This document shows, in pieces, positions 1-8,390 of a DNA stretch of 64,000 nucleotides. This DNA is from Streptomyces nitrosporeus. Lineage in GTDB: Bacteria > Actinomycetota > Actinomycetes > Streptomycetales > Streptomycetaceae. Below the pieces are notes generated by a model. It did not search any database. It was not told the DNA's origin and worked only from the letters and a program-made list of their open reading frames with translations. The stretch covers positions 4,650,001 through 4,714,000 of the forward strand of contig NZ_CP023702.1 of the NCBI RefSeq assembly GCF_008704555.1, in the 5' to 3' direction. The stretch's first letter is position 1. Each line of letters starts with the position of its first letter. The translations under genes and the position numbers were made by a program.

Positions 1-554
1 CGATCGGCGCCGCCCTGGTGGCGTTCGTCTTCGCGATGATCCAGTCGTTCAAGCGCAAGGCGTCGCCGGCGATCATCCTCGCCTACGCGGCCTTCGAGGG
101 TGTCTTCCTCGGAGTCATCTCCAGCGCGGTCAGCACCTACATCGGCCCCGGCACGGTGATGCAGGCGGTCATGGGCACCATGTGTGTCTTCGCCGGTGTC
201 CTGCTCGCGTACAAGATGCGCTGGATCCGCGTCACCCGCCGCTTCTACGGCTTCGTGATGGCCGCGGCGGTCGGCTTCGTGCTGCTGATGATGGTCAACC
301 TGCTGTTCAGCGTCTTCGGCGGCGGTGACGGTCTGGGCTTCCGCAGCGGTGGCCTGGGCATCCTCTTCGGGATCATCGGCATCATCCTCGGCGCGTGCTT
401 CCTCGCCCTGGACTTCAAGCAGGTCGAGGACGGCGTCAACTTCGGCGCGCCGCGCGAGGAGGCATGGCTGGCGGCCTTCGGCCTCACCATGACCCTGGTG
501 TGGATCTACCTGGAGATGCTGCGTCTGCTCTCCATCCTCAACGGGGACGACTGA
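1..554 (+). CDS. Bax inhibitor-1/YccA family membrane protein (5' end outside window)
   Basis: The reading frame is open from the first base, so the N-terminus lies upstream. The visible ~184 residues form a chain of hydrophobic helices. The family-typical segments are YAAFEGVFLGVIS in the first third and ALDFKQVEDGVNFGAP followed by the acidic turn REEAWLAAFGLTMTLVW near the end. BI-1/YccA proteins are multi-pass inner-membrane proteins linked to ion leak or stress survival; a specific role in actinomycetes is not established. A strong hairpin terminator follows the stop, so this is the last gene of its transcript. Confidence 0.9.
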   Translation, partial: IGAALVAFVFAMIQSFKRKASPAIILAYAAFEGVFLGVISSAVSTYIGPGTVMQAVMGTMCVFAGVLLAYKMRWIRVTRRFYGFVMAAAVGFVLLMMVNLLFSVFGGGDGLGFRSGGLGILFGIIGIILGACFLALDFKQVEDGVNFGAPREEAWLAAFGLTMTLVWIYLEMLRLLSILNGDD

Positions 555-573
555 CCCCGGCGGACGTCATGAC

Positions 574-612
574 CGGAGCGGCCCGCAGGCACCACGCCTG
601 CGGGCCGCTCCG
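574..612 (+). terminator. Rho-independent-type terminator after the BI-1 gene
   Basis: A perfect 17-bp inverted repeat (574-590 with 596-612) with a 5-nt loop lies 20 nt after the stop. No U-tract follows, which is usual for Streptomyces terminators. Confidence 0.85.
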
Positions 613-758
613 TCTTGGTCCTGCCCCGCCCTGTCCTGCCAGGGCGTGCGCTGTCCTGCCGGGGCGTGTCCTGTCTCCGGTCGGAGTGCGGTCTGTCCGG
701 CTGGGGCGCGTCCGGGGCCCGCTGGCCATGGCTCCGCGGGGGCGCGTAGGGTCGCGGG

Positions 759-1088
759 GTGCTCGATACGACCCCTCTGACCGCCGCCGTGGAGCGGTTC
801 GCCGACCGGCTGCGCAGTACCCCGCAGAGCCGGCTGCAACGCGGCGTCGCCGCGGAGGCCCTGGCCGTCGCCAGGGACCTCGCCGCCCGTGCCCAGCGCA
901 TCGAGTCCCCCGGCCGGGAACCGCGTGTCATGCCGGACGCCGGGATGTTCACGGTCGGCGACCAGGTCGCCGTCGCCGGCCGGGACCTGGCGGTGGCACT
1001 GGAAACGGCCTCGTCCGGGGAGCTGGACGAGGCCGTGCGGTACGTCGAGGAGGCCGCGGAGCGTACGTTCGCCCGCTCCGGCTTCTAG
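759..1088 (+). CDS. small conserved hypothetical protein (109 aa)
   Basis: GTG start at 759. The predicted protein is helical and soluble, rich in Ala/Arg/Glu, with no signal peptide, membrane segment or motif that I recognise. Codon usage is strongly GC3, so the frame is real. It stands alone between the BI-1 terminator and the convergent gene at 1156. Function unknown. Confidence 0.65.
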   Translation: MLDTTPLTAAVERFADRLRSTPQSRLQRGVAAEALAVARDLAARAQRIESPGREPRVMPDAGMFTVGDQVAVAGRDLAVALETASSGELDEAVRYVEEAAERTFARSGF

Positions 1089-1155
1089 GGCGGACTCTCT
1101 CGGAGGGCCCCTGCCGGTGGGGGGCCGGGCCCCGGTCTGCCGGTGGGGCCGGGCC

Positions 1156-2001
1156 CTAGAAGGAGGCGATGACGCGGTCGGCGAGGATGTAGACGTTCTC
1201 GTCGCCGCAGGAGAAGGTCAGCGCGTACGCACCGGAGACGCCGGAACCGCCCAGCAGCACGGGCTGTTCACCGTCCCGCAGCGAGGCGGCGAGCCGCTCG
1301 GCGGTCTCCCGGTGGCCCGGGGTCATACAGAGCGTGGTGCCGTCGGCGAAGACGTACACGTCGAGGGTGCCGAGCGGACCGGGCCGTACGTCGGTCAGTT
1401 CGGTGCCGGTGTCGGCGAGCAGTTCGAGCCGTTCCACGGTGCGCTCGTGATCCGTGACCACCGGCGTCTGCACGGGGACGAAGTCCGGGTGCGAGGGGTG
1501 GCGGCGGCGGGCCGCGGCCAGTTCGGGCGAGTCCTCGGCGAACTCCACCGACTCGGTGATCTCGGGCAGGTCGGTCAGCTCCGCGAGTTCGTCCAGCGCC
1601 TCGGTGGAGTCGAGGTCCATCGCCTCCAGGCCGGCGAAGTCGCTCTGCCGGGGCATGAAGAACGGTGCGTCGTCGCCGAGGCCGGTGAGCCCGCCCAGCA
1701 GGGACGGCGCGTCGGCGGCGTCCCGCGCTTCCTGGGCCGCCCAGAACGCGCGGGCCTCGGCCAGCTCCCGCTCCCGCTCCTCGGCGAGCGCGTCGGCGAC
1801 CGCCGCGCGTATCTCCTCCGCGGAGGCGGCACTCCGGTTCTGCTGCTCCGGTACGGAGGTGAGACGGCCGCGCCCCTCCGCGAGTTCGGCACGCAGAGCG
1901 ACGACCTGCTTACGGAGTCCGTGAGCGGCGTGCAGCGCGGCGGCACCGACAGCCGTCGCGGCGGCGGTGGTCAGCAACAGGGCAAATGGCATGGCGCTCA
2001 C
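1156..2001 (-). CDS. hypothetical membrane-anchored protein with coiled-coil segment
   Basis: About 281 aa. The GTG at 2001 is preferred because GGGAG lies 7 nt upstream. An ATG at 2028, with a G-rich stretch upstream, would add nine residues. The N-terminus (MPFALLLTTAAATAVGAAAL) is a membrane anchor. It is followed by a heptad-rich helix (QVVALRAELAEGRGRL) and an acidic Ala/Glu-rich middle. The last ~90 residues look folded (VYVFADGTTLCMTPG, then TFSCGDENVYILADRV). I do not recognise a named domain. Transcribed toward 1088; a stable hairpin lies upstream at 2149-2191. Confidence 0.7.
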   Translation of the reverse strand: MSAMPFALLLTTAAATAVGAAALHAAHGLRKQVVALRAELAEGRGRLTSVPEQQNRSAASAEEIRAAVADALAEERERELAEARAFWAAQEARDAADAPSLLGGLTGLGDDAPFFMPRQSDFAGLEAMDLDSTEALDELAELTDLPEITESVEFAEDSPELAAARRRHPSHPDFVPVQTPVVTDHERTVERLELLADTGTELTDVRPGPLGTLDVYVFADGTTLCMTPGHRETAERLAASLRDGEQPVLLGGSGVSGAYALTFSCGDENVYILADRVIASF

Positions 2002-2148
2002 TGACGTACTCCCGGATTCGATCGACACCCCCCGACTTCCTACATCAGCTTGGCCTGTACCGGTACGCGGTGTCAGTGCATTACGTCACGAAATGGACAG
2101 GTCTTTGGACCCGCCGATCCGGTCCGTACCGGCTGTGACCTGCAAAGA

Positions 2149-2191
2149 CGAATCTCCCCTGGGACACAGATCACATCCTGGGGGAGATTCG
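2149..2191 (-). terminator. hairpin terminator downstream of the thiolase gene
   Basis: An 11-bp perfect stem (2149-2159 with 2181-2191) carries outer pairing GTGACC/GGTCAC at 2135-2140 and 2191-2196. It lies 130 nt past the thiolase stop, in its direction of transcription. Confidence 0.6.
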
Positions 2192-2319
2192 GTCACGTTC
2201 CGGGCTCGGCCGGGTTCGAGGCGGCCCGCACATGGGAGAGGGGCACCGCCCACCGCTGCGGGCAGGTGCCGTCCTCCTGCGTCGGACGGCCCCTACCCTC
2301 CGCTACGGCTCAGCTCGGT

Positions 2320-3540
2320 TCAGCTCAGCCGCTCGATGACCATGGCCATGCCCTGGCCGCCGCCCACGCACATCGTTTCCAGGCCGAACTGCTTGTCGTG
2401 GAACTGGAGGCTGTTGATCAGCGTGCCGGTGATGCGGGCACCGGTCATGCCGAAGGGGTGGCCGACGGCGATCGCGCCACCGTTGACGTTGACCTTCTCC
2501 AGCGGCAGGCCGAGGTCACGGTAGGAGGGGATGACCTGGGCGGCGAACGCCTCGTTGATCTCGGCCAGGTCGATGTCGCCGATGGTCAGCCCGGCGCGCT
2601 TCAGCGCCTGCTTGCTGGCCTCGACCGGGCCGTACCCCATGATCTCGGGGGAGAGGCCGGAGACACCGGTGGAGACGATCCGGGCCAGCGGGGTCAGGCC
2701 CAGCTCGCGCGCCTTGGTGTCGGACATGATCACGAGCGCGGCGGCACCGTCGTTGAGCGGGCAGCAGTTCGCGGCCGTGACGAGGCCGTCGGGGCGGAAG
2801 ACCGGCTTCAGGCCCTGGACGCCCTCCAGTGTGACGCCCGCGCGCGGGCCGTCGTCCTTGGAGACGACCGTGCCGTCCGGCGTCGTCACCGGGGTGATCT
2901 CGCGCTCCCAGAAGCCGTTCTTGATGGCTTCCTCGGCCAGGTTCTGCGACCGTACGCCGAACTCGTCCATGTCCTGGCGGGTGACGCCCTTGATCCGGGC
3001 CAGGTTCTCCGCGGTCTGGCCCATGGCGATGTACGCGTCCGGGATCAGGCCCTCCTCGCGGGGGTCGCTCCAGCTCGCTCCGGACTCCTCGGCGCGGGCG
3101 GCGGTGCGGGCCTCCGCCTCGGCGAAGACCGGGTTGTGCGTGTCCGGCAGGCTGTCCGAGTTGCCCTTGACGAAGCGGGACACCATCTCGACACCGGCCG
3201 AGATGAAGACGTCGCCCTCGCCGGCCTTGATCGCGTGCAGCGCCATGCGGCTGGTCTGCAGCGAGGAGGAGCAGTACCGGGTGACCGTGCAGCCGGGAAG
3301 ATGGTCCATCCCCATCTGCACGGCGATGATGCGACCCAGGTTGTTGCCCTGCTCGCCGCCCGGCAGACCGCAGCCGAGCATCAGGTCGTCGATGTCCTTC
3401 GGGTCCAGCTCGGGGACCTTGGCCAGCGCGGTCTGGATGATGGTCGCGGTCAGGTCGTCCGCGCGCAGGTCCTTGAGGGACCCCTTGAACGCCCGGCCGA
3501 TCGGCGAACGGGCAGCAGAGACGATCACGGCTTCGGGCAT
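2320..3540 (-). CDS. acetyl-CoA C-acyltransferase (thiolase)
   Basis: 406 aa, full length for a thiolase. It catalyses reversible thiolytic cleavage of 3-ketoacyl-CoA in beta-oxidation or acetoacetyl-CoA metabolism, in the cytoplasm. Catalytic residues are visible: Cys90 in TRYCSSSLQT, His361 in GHPFGMTGAR and Cys391 in CVGGGQGMAMV. The N-terminal VSAARSPIGRAFKGSL block is typical of FadA-type enzymes. ATG at 3540 is preceded by GGAG at 7 nt. It is transcribed alone. A possible TetR-type operator lies at 3650-3663. Whether it is degradative (FadA) or biosynthetic cannot be told from sequence alone. Confidence 0.95.
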   Translation of the reverse strand: MPEAVIVSAARSPIGRAFKGSLKDLRADDLTATIIQTALAKVPELDPKDIDDLMLGCGLPGGEQGNNLGRIIAVQMGMDHLPGCTVTRYCSSSLQTSRMALHAIKAGEGDVFISAGVEMVSRFVKGNSDSLPDTHNPVFAEAEARTAARAEESGASWSDPREEGLIPDAYIAMGQTAENLARIKGVTRQDMDEFGVRSQNLAEEAIKNGFWEREITPVTTPDGTVVSKDDGPRAGVTLEGVQGLKPVFRPDGLVTAANCCPLNDGAAALVIMSDTKARELGLTPLARIVSTGVSGLSPEIMGYGPVEASKQALKRAGLTIGDIDLAEINEAFAAQVIPSYRDLGLPLEKVNVNGGAIAVGHPFGMTGARITGTLINSLQFHDKQFGLETMCVGGGQGMAMVIERLS

Positions 3541-3649
3541 CACGCGGCTCCATGAGGGCTGGAAGGCTGGATGGGCTGGACTGTCTTGGAAGTTACCCGT
3601 ACGTATCGCCGAGGTCACCCGGCAGGCCATGTGATGAGGGCCTCTTTTC

Positions 3650-3663
3650 TAAGCAACCGCTCA
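3650..3663. promoter_or_regulatory. candidate TetR-type operator upstream of the thiolase gene
   Basis: TAAGCAACCGCTCA contains AGC-N4-GCT dyad symmetry about 110 nt upstream of the thiolase start. It resembles fatty-acid-responsive TetR operators in actinobacteria. This is inference only; the dyad is short. Confidence 0.3.
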
Positions 3664-3742
3664 GTCGCCCGGCTTGTTCCCTGCCGCCCACCCGCCCGCG
3701 TGGCCGTCCGCCTGTCCCCCGTCCCGCCGTCCCGCCGTTCGC

Positions 3743-4885
3743 TCAGGCGGGCCGTCGCGTCGCTCCCGGCCCGGGTTCTGACCCCGGCTCAGGTTCGGCC
3801 CCCGGTCCTGGTCCGGCCCCCGGCCCGGCAGGCCCTGCCGCTCCCGCGTCCGCCGCCTCCGTATCCATCGGTTCCGCACCCATCGATTCCGTGTGGGCGG
3901 GCTCCGTGTGGGCGGGCAGCCGGCGCCGGCGCCGGTGCTTGAGCAGGGCCCAGGGGGCGCGGGCCGCGGTGACCTCCGTACCGGCCTCACGCGCGGCCTG
4001 GGAGGCCGCCTTCGCGACCGGCAGCATGTCCTCGCTCCGCGTCACGTCGAGGTGGTCGGACTCCGGCCAGACCCCCAGCACCGCACAGAGCGTGGGCAGC
4101 ATCGCCATCGCCGCGGTCGCGTACCCCTCCGCGGAGGGGTGGTAGTTGTCCGGGCCGAACAGTTCCCGCGGGTTCGCCTCGAACTCGGGGCCCAGCAGGT
4201 CGCCCAGGGAGACCGTCCGGCCGCCCTGTTCGACCGCGCCGATCGTCTGTGCCGCCGCCAGCTGCCTGCTCACCCGGCGGGCCAGCCAGCGCAGCGGCTG
4301 GTACACCGGCTCGATGGTGCCGAGGTCGGGGCAGGTCCCCACGACCACCTCCGCGCCGGCCGTCCGCAGTCTGCGTACGGCCGTGCTCAGACACCGCACC
4401 GACTGCGTCGCGGGGATCCGGTGCGTCACGTCGTTGGCGCCGATCATGATCGCGCAGACGTCCGGCGTGCCCGTCGGGTCCGCCAGCACCAGGGAGACCT
4501 GCCGTTCCAGGTCGTCCGAGCGGGCACCGGGCAGCGCCACGTTCCGCAGGTCGACGGGCCGCTCCGCGACCGCGGCGAGCCCGGACGCCAGTAGGGCACC
4601 CGGAGTCTGCCCGGCCCTGCGTACCCCTTGGCCCGCCGCCGTCGAGTCACCCAGTATCACGAAGCGCAGCGGGTCGGCGGGCCCCGCGAACGCCACCCCG
4701 TACCGGCCGTCGGCGCTGGGCGGGACCGGTGCGATGCCGCCTCCCACATGCCGTTTCGCCAGCTGTACCTCGGCCAGTACCAGGCCTACCGTCGCCGCAC
4801 CGATCAGCCCGACGCTCCCACCGCCGTAGGCCGCGCCCGCCGCGATCCGCCGTGCCACCCTCGCTCTCGACACAGTCCGGTCCAC
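3743..4885 (-). CDS. SGNH/GDSL-type hydrolase with N-terminal membrane anchor
   Basis: 380 aa. A hydrophobic segment at residues ~15-40 should anchor or export the protein. The SGNH blocks are present: block I ILGDSTAAG with Ser81, Gly120 in ALPG, block III GAND with Asn151, and block V DNYHPSAEGY with Asp246 and His249. It is therefore a serine esterase/lipase acting at or outside the membrane; the substrate is unknown. The last ~50 residues are an Ala/Gly/Pro/Glu-rich disordered tail. Divergent from the cystathionine beta-synthase gene. Confidence 0.9.
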   Translation of the reverse strand: MDRTVSRARVARRIAAGAAYGGGSVGLIGAATVGLVLAEVQLAKRHVGGGIAPVPPSADGRYGVAFAGPADPLRFVILGDSTAAGQGVRRAGQTPGALLASGLAAVAERPVDLRNVALPGARSDDLERQVSLVLADPTGTPDVCAIMIGANDVTHRIPATQSVRCLSTAVRRLRTAGAEVVVGTCPDLGTIEPVYQPLRWLARRVSRQLAAAQTIGAVEQGGRTVSLGDLLGPEFEANPRELFGPDNYHPSAEGYATAAMAMLPTLCAVLGVWPESDHLDVTRSEDMLPVAKAASQAAREAGTEVTAARAPWALLKHRRRRRLPAHTEPAHTESMGAEPMDTEAADAGAAGPAGPGAGPGPGAEPEPGSEPGPGATRRPA

Positions 4886-5015
4886 CTCCTCCTCGCCGTA
4901 CAGCCGTACACAGCACTACCTGCCCCGCACGGGGCACCGTCCAATCGCTTCACCACCTGCCGGGCCCGCATACGCATACTCTTGCCTGACCATCTCGGAG
5001 ACCCCGGAGTACACG

Positions 5016-6419
5016 GTGCAATTCCACGATTCGATGATCAGTCTGGTCGGCAACACCCCGCTGGTGAGACTTCGTAACGTCACAGCGGGCATCCAGGCGA
5101 CAGTGCTGGCCAAGGTCGAGTACTTCAACCCGGGCGGATCGGTGAAGGACCGCATCGCCCTGCGCATGATCGAGGCGGCCGAGAAGAGCGGCGAGCTGAA
5201 GCCCGGCGGCACGATCGTCGAGCCGACCAGCGGCAACACCGGCGTGGGCCTCGCCATCGTGGCCCAGCAGAAGGGGTACCGCTGCATCTTCGTCTGCCCC
5301 GACAAGGTGTCCACGGACAAGATCAACGTGCTGCGCGCCTACGGCGCGGAGGTCGTGGTCTGCCCGACGGCGGTCGACCCCGAACACCCCGACTCGTACT
5401 ACAACGTCTCCGACCGCCTGGTCCGTGAGACGCCGGGGGCCTGGAAGCCCGACCAGTACTCCAACCCGAACAACCCGCGTTCGCACTACGAGACGACGGG
5501 CCCGGAGCTCTGGGAGCAGACGGAGGGGAAGATCACCCACTTCGTCGCGGGCGTCGGCACCGGCGGCACGATCACCGGCACCGGCCGCTACCTCAAGGAG
5601 GCCAGCGAGAACCGGGTCCAGGTCATCGGCGCGGACCCGGAGGGTTCCGTCTACTCCGGCGGTTCCGGCCGTCCGTACCTCGTGGAGGGCGTCGGCGAGG
5701 ACTTCTGGCCGAGTGCCTACGACCGCACGGTCACGGACGAGATCGTCGCGGTCTCGGACAAGGACTCCTTCCAGATGACCCGCCGCCTGGCCAAGGAGGA
5801 GGGGCTGCTCGTCGGCGGTTCCTGCGGGATGGCGGTCGTCGGGGCGCTGGAGGTCGCGAAGCGGCTCGGCCCCGACGACGTGGTCGTCGTCCTGCTGCCG
5901 GACAGCGGCCGTGGCTACATGAGCAAGATCTTCAACGACGAGTGGATGGCTGACTACGGCTTCCTGGAGGACGCCGGCACCTCCGCGCGGGTCGGGGCCG
6001 TCCTCGACTTCAAGGAGGGGCCGCTCCCGTCGCTCGTGCACATGCACCCCGAGGAGACGGTCGGCGAAGCCATCGACGTGCTCCGCGAGTACGGCGTCTC
6101 GCAGATGCCGATCGTGAAGCCGGGAGCCGGGCACCCCGACGTGATGGCCGCCGAGGTCATCGGATCGGTCGTCGAACGCCAGCTCCTGGACGCCCTGTTC
6201 AACCAGCGCGCCACGCTCTCCGACCCGCTGGAGAAGCACATGTCCAGCCCGCTGCCGCAGGTCGGTTCGGGTGAATCCGTCGAGGACCTGATGGCGGTGC
6301 TCAGCGGCGCGGACGGCTCCGACGCGGCGGTCGTGCTGGTCGAGGGCAAGCCCAAGGGGGTCGTGAGCAGGCAGGATCTGCTGGCCTTCCTCGCGAAGGA
6401 CGCGGCGCCCAAGCGCTAG
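5016..6419 (+). CDS. cbs: cystathionine beta-synthase
   Basis: 467 aa. This PLP enzyme condenses serine with homocysteine to cystathionine (first step of reverse transsulfuration). The fold-type II core carries the Schiff-base lysine Lys44 in FNPGGSVKDR, the SGNTG substrate loop at 72-76 and the PLP-phosphate loop GTGGTITGTG. A C-terminal pair of CBS domains (about 340-460) distinguishes it from plain cysteine synthases. GTG at 5016 follows GGAG by ~6 nt; an in-frame ATG six codons in is less well placed. Followed by a strong terminator. Confidence 0.93.
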   Translation: MQFHDSMISLVGNTPLVRLRNVTAGIQATVLAKVEYFNPGGSVKDRIALRMIEAAEKSGELKPGGTIVEPTSGNTGVGLAIVAQQKGYRCIFVCPDKVSTDKINVLRAYGAEVVVCPTAVDPEHPDSYYNVSDRLVRETPGAWKPDQYSNPNNPRSHYETTGPELWEQTEGKITHFVAGVGTGGTITGTGRYLKEASENRVQVIGADPEGSVYSGGSGRPYLVEGVGEDFWPSAYDRTVTDEIVAVSDKDSFQMTRRLAKEEGLLVGGSCGMAVVGALEVAKRLGPDDVVVVLLPDSGRGYMSKIFNDEWMADYGFLEDAGTSARVGAVLDFKEGPLPSLVHMHPEETVGEAIDVLREYGVSQMPIVKPGAGHPDVMAAEVIGSVVERQLLDALFNQRATLSDPLEKHMSSPLPQVGSGESVEDLMAVLSGADGSDAAVVLVEGKPKGVVSRQDLLAFLAKDAAPKR

Positions 6420-6433
6420 CGCTCCGGACGAGA

Positions 6434-6469
6434 GGGCGGCCCGGGTGCTTCTCAGGAGCCGGGCCGCCC
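6434..6469 (+). terminator. terminator after cbs
   Basis: An 11-bp GC stem (6434-6444 with 6459-6469) and 14-nt loop lie 15 nt past the stop. The following region to 6818 (~350 bp) shows no gene; it holds only the short repeat listed at 6485. Confidence 0.8.
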
Positions 6470-6484
6470 GTCCCGGCGCCGAGG

Positions 6485-6518
6485 GCTTCCCGGGCTTCCG
6501 GGCTTCCCGGGCTTCCGG
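6485..6518. repeat. two tandem 17-bp units in the cbs downstream gap
   Basis: GCTTCCCGGGCTTCCGG occurs twice in direct succession, followed by a partial third copy. Confidence 0.7.
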
Positions 6519-6818
6519 GCTTCGCGAAAACGGTACGGGGGCGTCACGTGCCTGCAGCACCCGCTTAACACGGCTCCGGCACAGTAAGGGGTGTCGGCAG
6601 GGAAACCCGCCGGCACCCGATACGGCGACACGGATGACGGAGCGGCTCCCGGCCTTCCGCAGTCGCCCCGGACGCGACATCCGGCCCTGACCCGGACCGC
6701 GTCCCTCGTGGGGACCGCCGTCGTCCCGCCCCCCGGGCAACCGGGGGTGCGGCGGTCCCCGCGACATACCCGTGCACGGGGCCCGACGGCCCGGCCGCTG
6801 CGTGAACAGCGCGGTCAG

Positions 6819-7244
6819 TCACCGCCAGTCCGAGTCAGCGTGCTTATGGCGGAGCCAGGGCCATGTACGGGCCGCGTGCACCGCGTTCACACCGAAGATG
6901 CCCAGCCAGGCCACGATGAGCCCCTCGATCCCCGCGTTGGCGACACCGATCGCCGAGAGCGGGATGGCGAGCACCAGCGAGACGACCCCGAAGCCGAACC
7001 GCTCCCCGAAGGTTCCCGCAGGCTGCCTGCCCGGCTGCGCACCGTTCCGCGCGACGGCCATCTGCTGCTCGGCGAGGTGCCGGCGCACCCGCCGTTCCAT
7101 CGTGCTGTCGAGCCGCTGATCGACCTTGTCGAGAAAGGAGTCGACCAGCGCGGTCTCGTACTCGGGGCCGAGTTCGGCACGGGCCTGCAAGGTGGCGTCG
7201 AGCTCGCGCCGGAGCTCGGGGTCACGGGCTTCCATACGTTTCAC
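6819..7244 (-). CDS. small two-helix membrane protein (DUF-type, hypothetical)
   Basis: 141 aa from a GTG at 7244; an internal ATG at 7235 is an equally plausible start. The N-terminal ~75 residues are charged and helical (LVDSFLDKVDQRLDSTMERR). They precede two hydrophobic segments (FGFGVVSLVLAIPLSAIGVA and LIVAWLGIFGVNAVHAA) and a basic end. This looks like a conserved streptomycete integral membrane protein of unknown function. No neighbour suggests a pathway. Confidence 0.75.
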   Translation of the reverse strand: MKRMEARDPELRRELDATLQARAELGPEYETALVDSFLDKVDQRLDSTMERRVRRHLAEQQMAVARNGAQPGRQPAGTFGERFGFGVVSLVLAIPLSAIGVANAGIEGLIVAWLGIFGVNAVHAARTWPWLRHKHADSDWR

Positions 7245-7319
7245 CGTACGGAGCCGAGACCGGAGGGACAGTGGGGCTAACCCCCCTGTTCGGCCGGGCA
7301 GCCGGGCGGCGCGACGGTG

Positions 7320-8368
7320 TCACTCCTCGCGGAAGAGTTCCTCGGCTGAGGCGGCGGTGGTGGCGCGGGTGAGCCAGCGACCCAGGACCTGGGACTCCTG
7401 GCAGCCGGTGATCCTGGCGCGGTCTTCCTCGGTGAGGGCGATGCCGCGTGCTTCGAGGAACAGCAGAAGGGCTTCCGCGCGGCCCTCCGTACGGCCCTCC
7501 GTACGGCCTTCATCCCGGATTTCCTGGGAGAGGGGTGAGGTGTAGAAGGAGAGGTCCACGGCCACCAGGTTCCTCCATTGCTGTGCGGCGGGGCGGTTGC
7601 CCAGGCCTTGTGCGGTGAGCTCGACGATGGGGGCGGCGATTGTGTCCGGGGCGTCCCGGAGCGCTGCGGACAGCGTTTTCAGTATGGCACCGATGTCCGG
7701 ATCGCCTGCGTGTGTGATAGCGGAGAGCGTGGCGAGCGCCAGGTCTTTGCGGGCCTCCGCCACGTCGGTGACGGCGGGGATGTTGTGGGGCCCCGCGACC
7801 AGTGGATGAAGGGTGAGTACCGGCCACTGGGGCGCGCCGAGAGGAACAGGGCGGGCTGCCCAGCGAGCGGTGGCGCTGTCCTGGCAGACGATCAGGAGAG
7901 TGGTGGGCAGCCGGTACTTCTCGATGAGGTAGGAGAGGTAGTAAAGGCTGTCCCGTAGTCCGTGGTGGAGCAGCGTGCGGCGTCAGACGCGGTGCATCGC
8001 AAGGCGGAGGGGCGTTCGCATACTGGATGTATGCGGACGTTCCGACAACGCCGCGAGGTGCCGTGGCTGTCGTCGCACGCCCGCCAGGGATTACGGGAAA
8101 GCCTTTAGGCCCAGCTCGTCTGTTTGCCGGGGTCCTTCTTGCCCTGGGCCTCGACGGCGAGGAGGAAGGGGCCGTCGCCCTCGGTCTCGATACGCAGAAG
8201 GGTGTCGACGCGTCGTTCCAGGGGCCGGGCCTCGGTGAGGTCCGTGGTGAGGATCCTGGCGGAGGAGACGGGCGGAAACGGGACTCCGAGGACTTCGGAG
8301 ACGCTGGTGAAGAGGCCCGGGTATTCCTGGAAGACGCGGTGCATCGCTTCGTGGGGTGCACTGACCAT
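7320..8368 (-). pseudogene. PD-(D/E)XK-like (Rpn/transposase-associated nuclease-like) gene split by an insertion
   Basis: The N-terminal part (8368 down to 8105) reads MVSAPHEAMHRVFQEYPGLF and carries the likely nuclease core VDTLLR...FLLAVEAQGKKD (D, then ExQxK). It stops after KQTSWA. The C-terminal part (about 7941 down to 7320) resumes as YYLSYLIEKYRLPTTLLIVC and ends LFREE. A degenerate repeat (GRTEGRTEGRAEALL) precedes the C-terminal helical region. Removing 164 bp (162-bp element plus a TA duplication) rejoins the two parts in one frame as SWAYYLSYL. The family is common and often IS-associated in Streptomyces; I infer nuclease ancestry from the motif only. Confidence 0.8.
7944..8105. 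mobile_element. 162-bp MITE-like element with TA target duplication
   Basis: The ends are imperfect inverted repeats of 18 bp: AAGGCTGTCCCGTAGTCC on the left, and the reverse complement of AAGGCTTTCCCGTAATCC on the right (2 mismatches). TA flanks both sides (7942-7943, 8106-8107). It has no coding capacity and contains an internal hairpin near 8013-8039. The ends and TA target recall IS630 or IS427-group (IS5) elements; the parent is not in this window. Confidence 0.75.
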
Positions 8369-8390
8369 GGGTGGTCCGTTCGGTCGCGGG

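Noticed and set aside
4950..6767. Open frame of 605 codons opposite cbs
   Set aside because: Antisense of a clearly identified gene; composition is His/Arg/Val/Asp-rich with no domain.
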